Origin: a virus
Reading direction: 5' to 3' (one strand)
Length of the DNA stretch: 42,303 nucleotides
Virus record (IMG/VR): IMGVR_UViG_3300021197_001376
Span: 1 to 42,303 of that record
The position numbers and the translations under genes are program-made. Positions 39,814 through 42,303 of this stretch are shown here, one piece after another (the first letter of the stretch is position 1; each line of letters opens with the position of its first letter). The notes under the pieces are model-generated. The model was given only the letters and a program-made list of their open reading frames with translations, did no database searches and was not told where the DNA came from.

Positions 39814-41199
39814 ATGGCTCTAATTGATGAACTACTAGTTGGACTTGGGTTTGAATATGACCCAAGCGAAATGAAACAGTTTAATGAGGATGTTGGAAAA
39901 ACAGTCAATACTCTTAAGAGCCTAACTAAAGTGGCTATAGCTGGTGCTGCAGCTATAACTGCTTTAACTGTTTCGTCAACAAAAGCTAGTGATGAACAAG
40001 GTAAACTAGCAGATGAAATTGGTGATACAGTAGAAAATATCGACGCTTTACAATTTGCTTCTCAACGAAGTGGTGGTACTGCCGATGGAATGTCAAACTC
40101 TCTTCGTAATTTAGCGATACGAGCTTCTGAAGCCTCAAGAGGCGTGGGTTCTGGTGTTGAAGCATTCGGTCTTCTTGGAATATCCGCAACAGATGCTAAT
40201 GGTAATCTTAAATCAACAACAAGTTTACTATTAGAAACATCAAAAGAATTTGAAAACCTAGATTCTGCAAAACAAATTGAATTAGCTGATAAACTTGGAG
40301 TACGTGATTCTATACGATTACTACAACAAGGTCAAGCGTCAATATCAGATTTAGTTAATGAAGCCCAATTATTAGGTGTTACTACTGAAGAAGATGCAGC
40401 TATTGCAGCTGAATTCCAAGACTCATTAACTAATTTATGGCAGATTGTAAAACAAGTTTCAAGAACATTATCAAAAGTTTTTGCTCCAATTCTAAATGAA
40501 ATTGTTACAGCTTTTACAGATTGGTGGAAAATCAATCGAGAAATAATAGAGCAAAAACTACCTGAATGGATAGAAAAATTTACAATGGCCATGAAATTGC
40601 TTACTATAGCAGTCGGTGGATTCTTAGCATTTAGATTAGCAAGTCATCTATTAACATTGATAACATTGTTGAAAGGAGTAACAGCTTCTGCTCTAGCAAT
40701 GAATGCTGCAGTTTTCTTACTGCCTGCATTGATTGCTGCTGCTGCTGTAGCGTTTGTAGCTTTAGTAGAAGATGCGAAAGTATTCTTTGAAGGTGGCGAA
40801 AGTTTCATTGGGGATATGATTGAAAAATATCCTGAATGGGCAGATGAAATTAGAGTAATAGCTTCTATATTTGCTACAATAGCGGAACTTACTGGAATGA
40901 TTTTTGACGGATGGAATGCCATCATTGACATGTTTAAAAATTTCTCTTTTGAAGGTTTTAAAGAAGTATTAGGAAATCTCCCTGGATTTTTAGGCGATGT
41001 TACAGGATTAGCTACAGTTGATGGCGGTGGATTAATACCTGAACTTGGCCAATCGATTTCGAATACTGCCTCTACAGCTATAGATAAAATGGAAATTATA
41101 GTTCAGGGTGGAGCTGACACAGCTGAAAATATTGCAGATGCTGTTCTTAATGTGTTTCAGCAGACTTCTCAAGACTTAAATACTGTGGTGGACCAATAA
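39814..41199 (+). CDS. Tail tape measure protein (short)
   Basis: This encodes 461 residues. The start LIDELLVGLGFEYDPSEMKQFNEDV and the NIDALQFASQRSGGTADGMSNSLRNLA block are typical of tape measure proteins. Two hydrophobic regions (about residues 47-60 and 262-315) could cross the host membrane during DNA delivery. At ~0.15 nm per residue the tail would be roughly 70 nm, short for a myovirus (estimate from the general rule). The stop and next start share a base. Confidence 0.87.
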   Translation: MALIDELLVGLGFEYDPSEMKQFNEDVGKTVNTLKSLTKVAIAGAAAITALTVSSTKASDEQGKLADEIGDTVENIDALQFASQRSGGTADGMSNSLRNLAIRASEASRGVGSGVEAFGLLGISATDANGNLKSTTSLLLETSKEFENLDSAKQIELADKLGVRDSIRLLQQGQASISDLVNEAQLLGVTTEEDAAIAAEFQDSLTNLWQIVKQVSRTLSKVFAPILNEIVTAFTDWWKINREIIEQKLPEWIEKFTMAMKLLTIAVGGFLAFRLASHLLTLITLLKGVTASALAMNAAVFLLPALIAAAAVAFVALVEDAKVFFEGGESFIGDMIEKYPEWADEIRVIASIFATIAELTGMIFDGWNAIIDMFKNFSFEGFKEVLGNLPGFLGDVTGLATVDGGGLIPELGQSISNTASTAIDKMEIIVQGGADTAENIADAVLNVFQQTSQDLNTVVDQ

Positions 41200-41810
41200 T
41201 GGCATTTGAACAATTATTTGTAAGAACAAAAAAATCTTTAGGTGGTATTCAATTAGATGCAGTATTGTCAGAGACTCACAATAATGCTATACGGTTAACT
41301 AAAAATCCCGTTGAATTAGGAGCCGATATAACTGACCACGCTATTGTAGAACCTAAGCGTATTAACATTGTAGCCCAAGTTAGTGACACTCCATTGGGAA
41401 CTGCCGCATTAGGTGAAATTGTTGACCTAGTTACAGGTTTATTTGGAACAGCGACGTCTGATAATATAACCAGAAGCAATGCAGCGTACAACGCAATGGT
41501 TCAAATAATGGAATTGCGAGAACCAATTGAAGTACAAACTAAATTAAAATTATACTCTGATATGATGATAACTAGTCTCGCAACAACACAAGATAAAACT
41601 AGTTCTAGAATAGTTCTAATGAATATAAATTTAGAAGAAGTACTTATAACAGAATCACAAATTATAAAATTAGACCCAGAACAATTAGAAGATGGTTCTA
41701 CAAAAGAACAAGGGAGTTCTCCTGAGAAAAAAGGAAGACAAGAACCAATAGCCCCAAGTGAAGCTACAAATAAATCTGTATTAAAATCTGTTTTAGATTG
41801 GGTAGGATAA
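41199..41810 (+). CDS. Dit-like tail/baseplate protein
   Basis: This encodes 203 residues. The N-terminal ~150 residues resemble the phage Dit-like N-terminal domain family: LGGIQLDAVLSETHNNAIRLTKNPVELGADITDHA, then EPKRINIVAQVSD and the MVQIMELREPIEVQTKLKLYSDM block. This protein forms the baseplate hub ring at the tube end. The C-terminal ~40 residues are a charged, Pro/Ser-containing tail. It begins at the tape measure stop. Confidence 0.85.
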   Translation: MAFEQLFVRTKKSLGGIQLDAVLSETHNNAIRLTKNPVELGADITDHAIVEPKRINIVAQVSDTPLGTAALGEIVDLVTGLFGTATSDNITRSNAAYNAMVQIMELREPIEVQTKLKLYSDMMITSLATTQDKTSSRIVLMNINLEEVLITESQIIKLDPEQLEDGSTKEQGSSPEKKGRQEPIAPSEATNKSVLKSVLDWVG

Positions 41811-41811
41811 T

Positions 41812-42126
41812 ATGATTGAAATACCTCTGAATTCAAGTCCTGAGCAAATATTCTCAATAACACTTAATGGAAATACATATGATTGTAGGGTGATATTAAA
41901 TTCACGAACAGGAGTATGGTCAATAGCTTTTGCGCAGGCTGGCGTAGAAGTAGTAGATGGGATAGCTCTACTCGGTGGAATTGATATTCTAAAACAATAT
42001 AATCTTCCAATAAATAACGCGTACATAGTCAATTTAGATAAAAGTAACCAAGATGCCTCTAAAACAAATTTAGGTACAGTAGCTAAATTATTTTTGTTAA
42101 CTGATGAGGAAATATCAAATGGCTAG
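41812..42126 (+). CDS. Baseplate plug-like protein (Pam3 gp18-like)
   Basis: This encodes 104 residues. The opening IEIPLNSSPEQIFSITLNGNTYDCRV and the RTGVWSIAF and GIALLGGIDIL segments resemble the small baseplate plug family seen in the cyanophage Pam3-type myovirus. It would seal the tube end near the hub. It overlaps the hub gene start (42119) by 8 bases. Confidence 0.78.
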   Translation: MIEIPLNSSPEQIFSITLNGNTYDCRVILNSRTGVWSIAFAQAGVEVVDGIALLGGIDILKQYNLPINNAYIVNLDKSNQDASKTNLGTVAKLFLLTDEEISNG

Positions 42127-42303
42127 ACAGTTTAGACGTGTCTATGATTTAACTATTATTCCTTCTGATGGGGAAGCCAGAATAATAAAAGATTTAAGAA
42201 TAAACTTTGAAATTACAAAAAGTGTTTTGAGTTTTCCAAATTTATGTAAATTAGTTATATATAATCCAAATGAAGAAACTAAATCAACATTACAAAAAAA
42301 ATT
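42119..42303 (+). CDS. Baseplate hub protein, 5' part (continues at 230-911)
   Basis: ATG 42119 opens MARQFRRVYDLTIIPSDGEA and runs off the end of the window in the same frame as the gene at 45-911. This is the reliable copy of the N-terminus; joining gives 288 residues. The start overlaps the plug gene stop. The RRVYDLTI(I)-type opening is typical of hub proteins in this myovirus group. Confidence 0.75.
   Translation, partial: MARQFRRVYDLTIIPSDGEARIIKDLRINFEITKSVLSFPNLCKLVIYNPNEETKSTLQKK
42165..42303. repeat. Terminal overlap, right copy
   Basis: This segment equals 91-229 with one mismatch (42177). The final 126 bases (42178-42303) are exactly identical to 104-229. It marks the closure point of a circular map of about 42,074 bp. 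Confidence 0.9.

Noticed and set aside
1-42303. Integrase, CI-type repressor, attachment site, tRNA or CRISPR array
   Set aside because: None was found by reading both strands; repeats present are regulatory or leader repeats, not spacer-separated arrays.

Overview
The window is an essentially complete genome of an AT-rich (by eye about one-third GC) tailed phage with a contractile tail (myovirus morphology), assembled as a circle. The last 139 bases (42165-42303) repeat bases 91-229 with one mismatch. The baseplate-hub gene begins at 42119 and is completed at the start of the window (up to 911), so the circular length is about 42,074 bp. I see no integrase, no CI-type repressor, no tRNA and no CRISPR array, so a virulent lifestyle is likely. 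Tightly packed genes, AGGAG-type ribosome sites and sigma70-like promoters fit a low-GC proteobacterial host, probably a gammaproteobacterium. The host is an inference and cannot be fixed from the sequence.

Layout. (1) Late rightward arm, 26631 to 42303 and on through 1-7095: putative small terminase, large terminase in two overlapping frames, DUF1073-type portal, Mu F-like minor head protein, DUF2213 protease/scaffold, decoration protein, DUF2184 capsid, DUF4054 connector, neck and terminator proteins, DUF3383 sheath, DUF3277 tube, tail chaperone with a probable -1 frameshift, short tape measure, Dit-like and plug proteins, hub, Gp138-type spike, gp25, baseplate J, DUF2612 protein, tailspike, M15 endolysin and two holin-like membrane proteins. 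(2) Leftward early arm, 20295 down to 7092: small early proteins, DUF2800 RecB-like nuclease, DUF2815 ssDNA-binding protein, family A DNA polymerase, VRR-NUC nuclease, SF2 helicase, then a nucleotide cassette (SAM methyltransferase, MazG-kinase fusion, thymidylate synthase/dCMP hydroxymethylase homologue, dCMP deaminase). Two HNH genes sit in this arm. (3) Rightward early/middle arm, 20517-26523: a T5orf172-HTH fusion regulator candidate, a prim-pol/SF3 primase-helicase, a DEDDh exonuclease and small genes.

How it works together. The divergent region 20296-20516 is the likely early switch. At least four promoter-like sites share a GTGTAC element upstream of a TAGAAT/TATAAT box and are followed by similar leaders. 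Two homologous ~105-bp noncoding elements, each bounded by 16-bp inverted repeats around an AT-rich core, precede the exonuclease (23917) and the portal (29504). They look like phage-specific control or origin elements. The nucleotide cassette carries an Asp where thymidylate synthase has its uracil-reading Asn, as in T4 dCMP hydroxymethylase. Together with the MazG-kinase fusion this suggests that the phage modifies its cytosines.

Two homopolymer-associated frame breaks (terminase at 28061-28064, small gene at 26440-26443) may be biology or sequence error. The first ~103 bases diverge from their counterpart at the other end and should be treated with caution.
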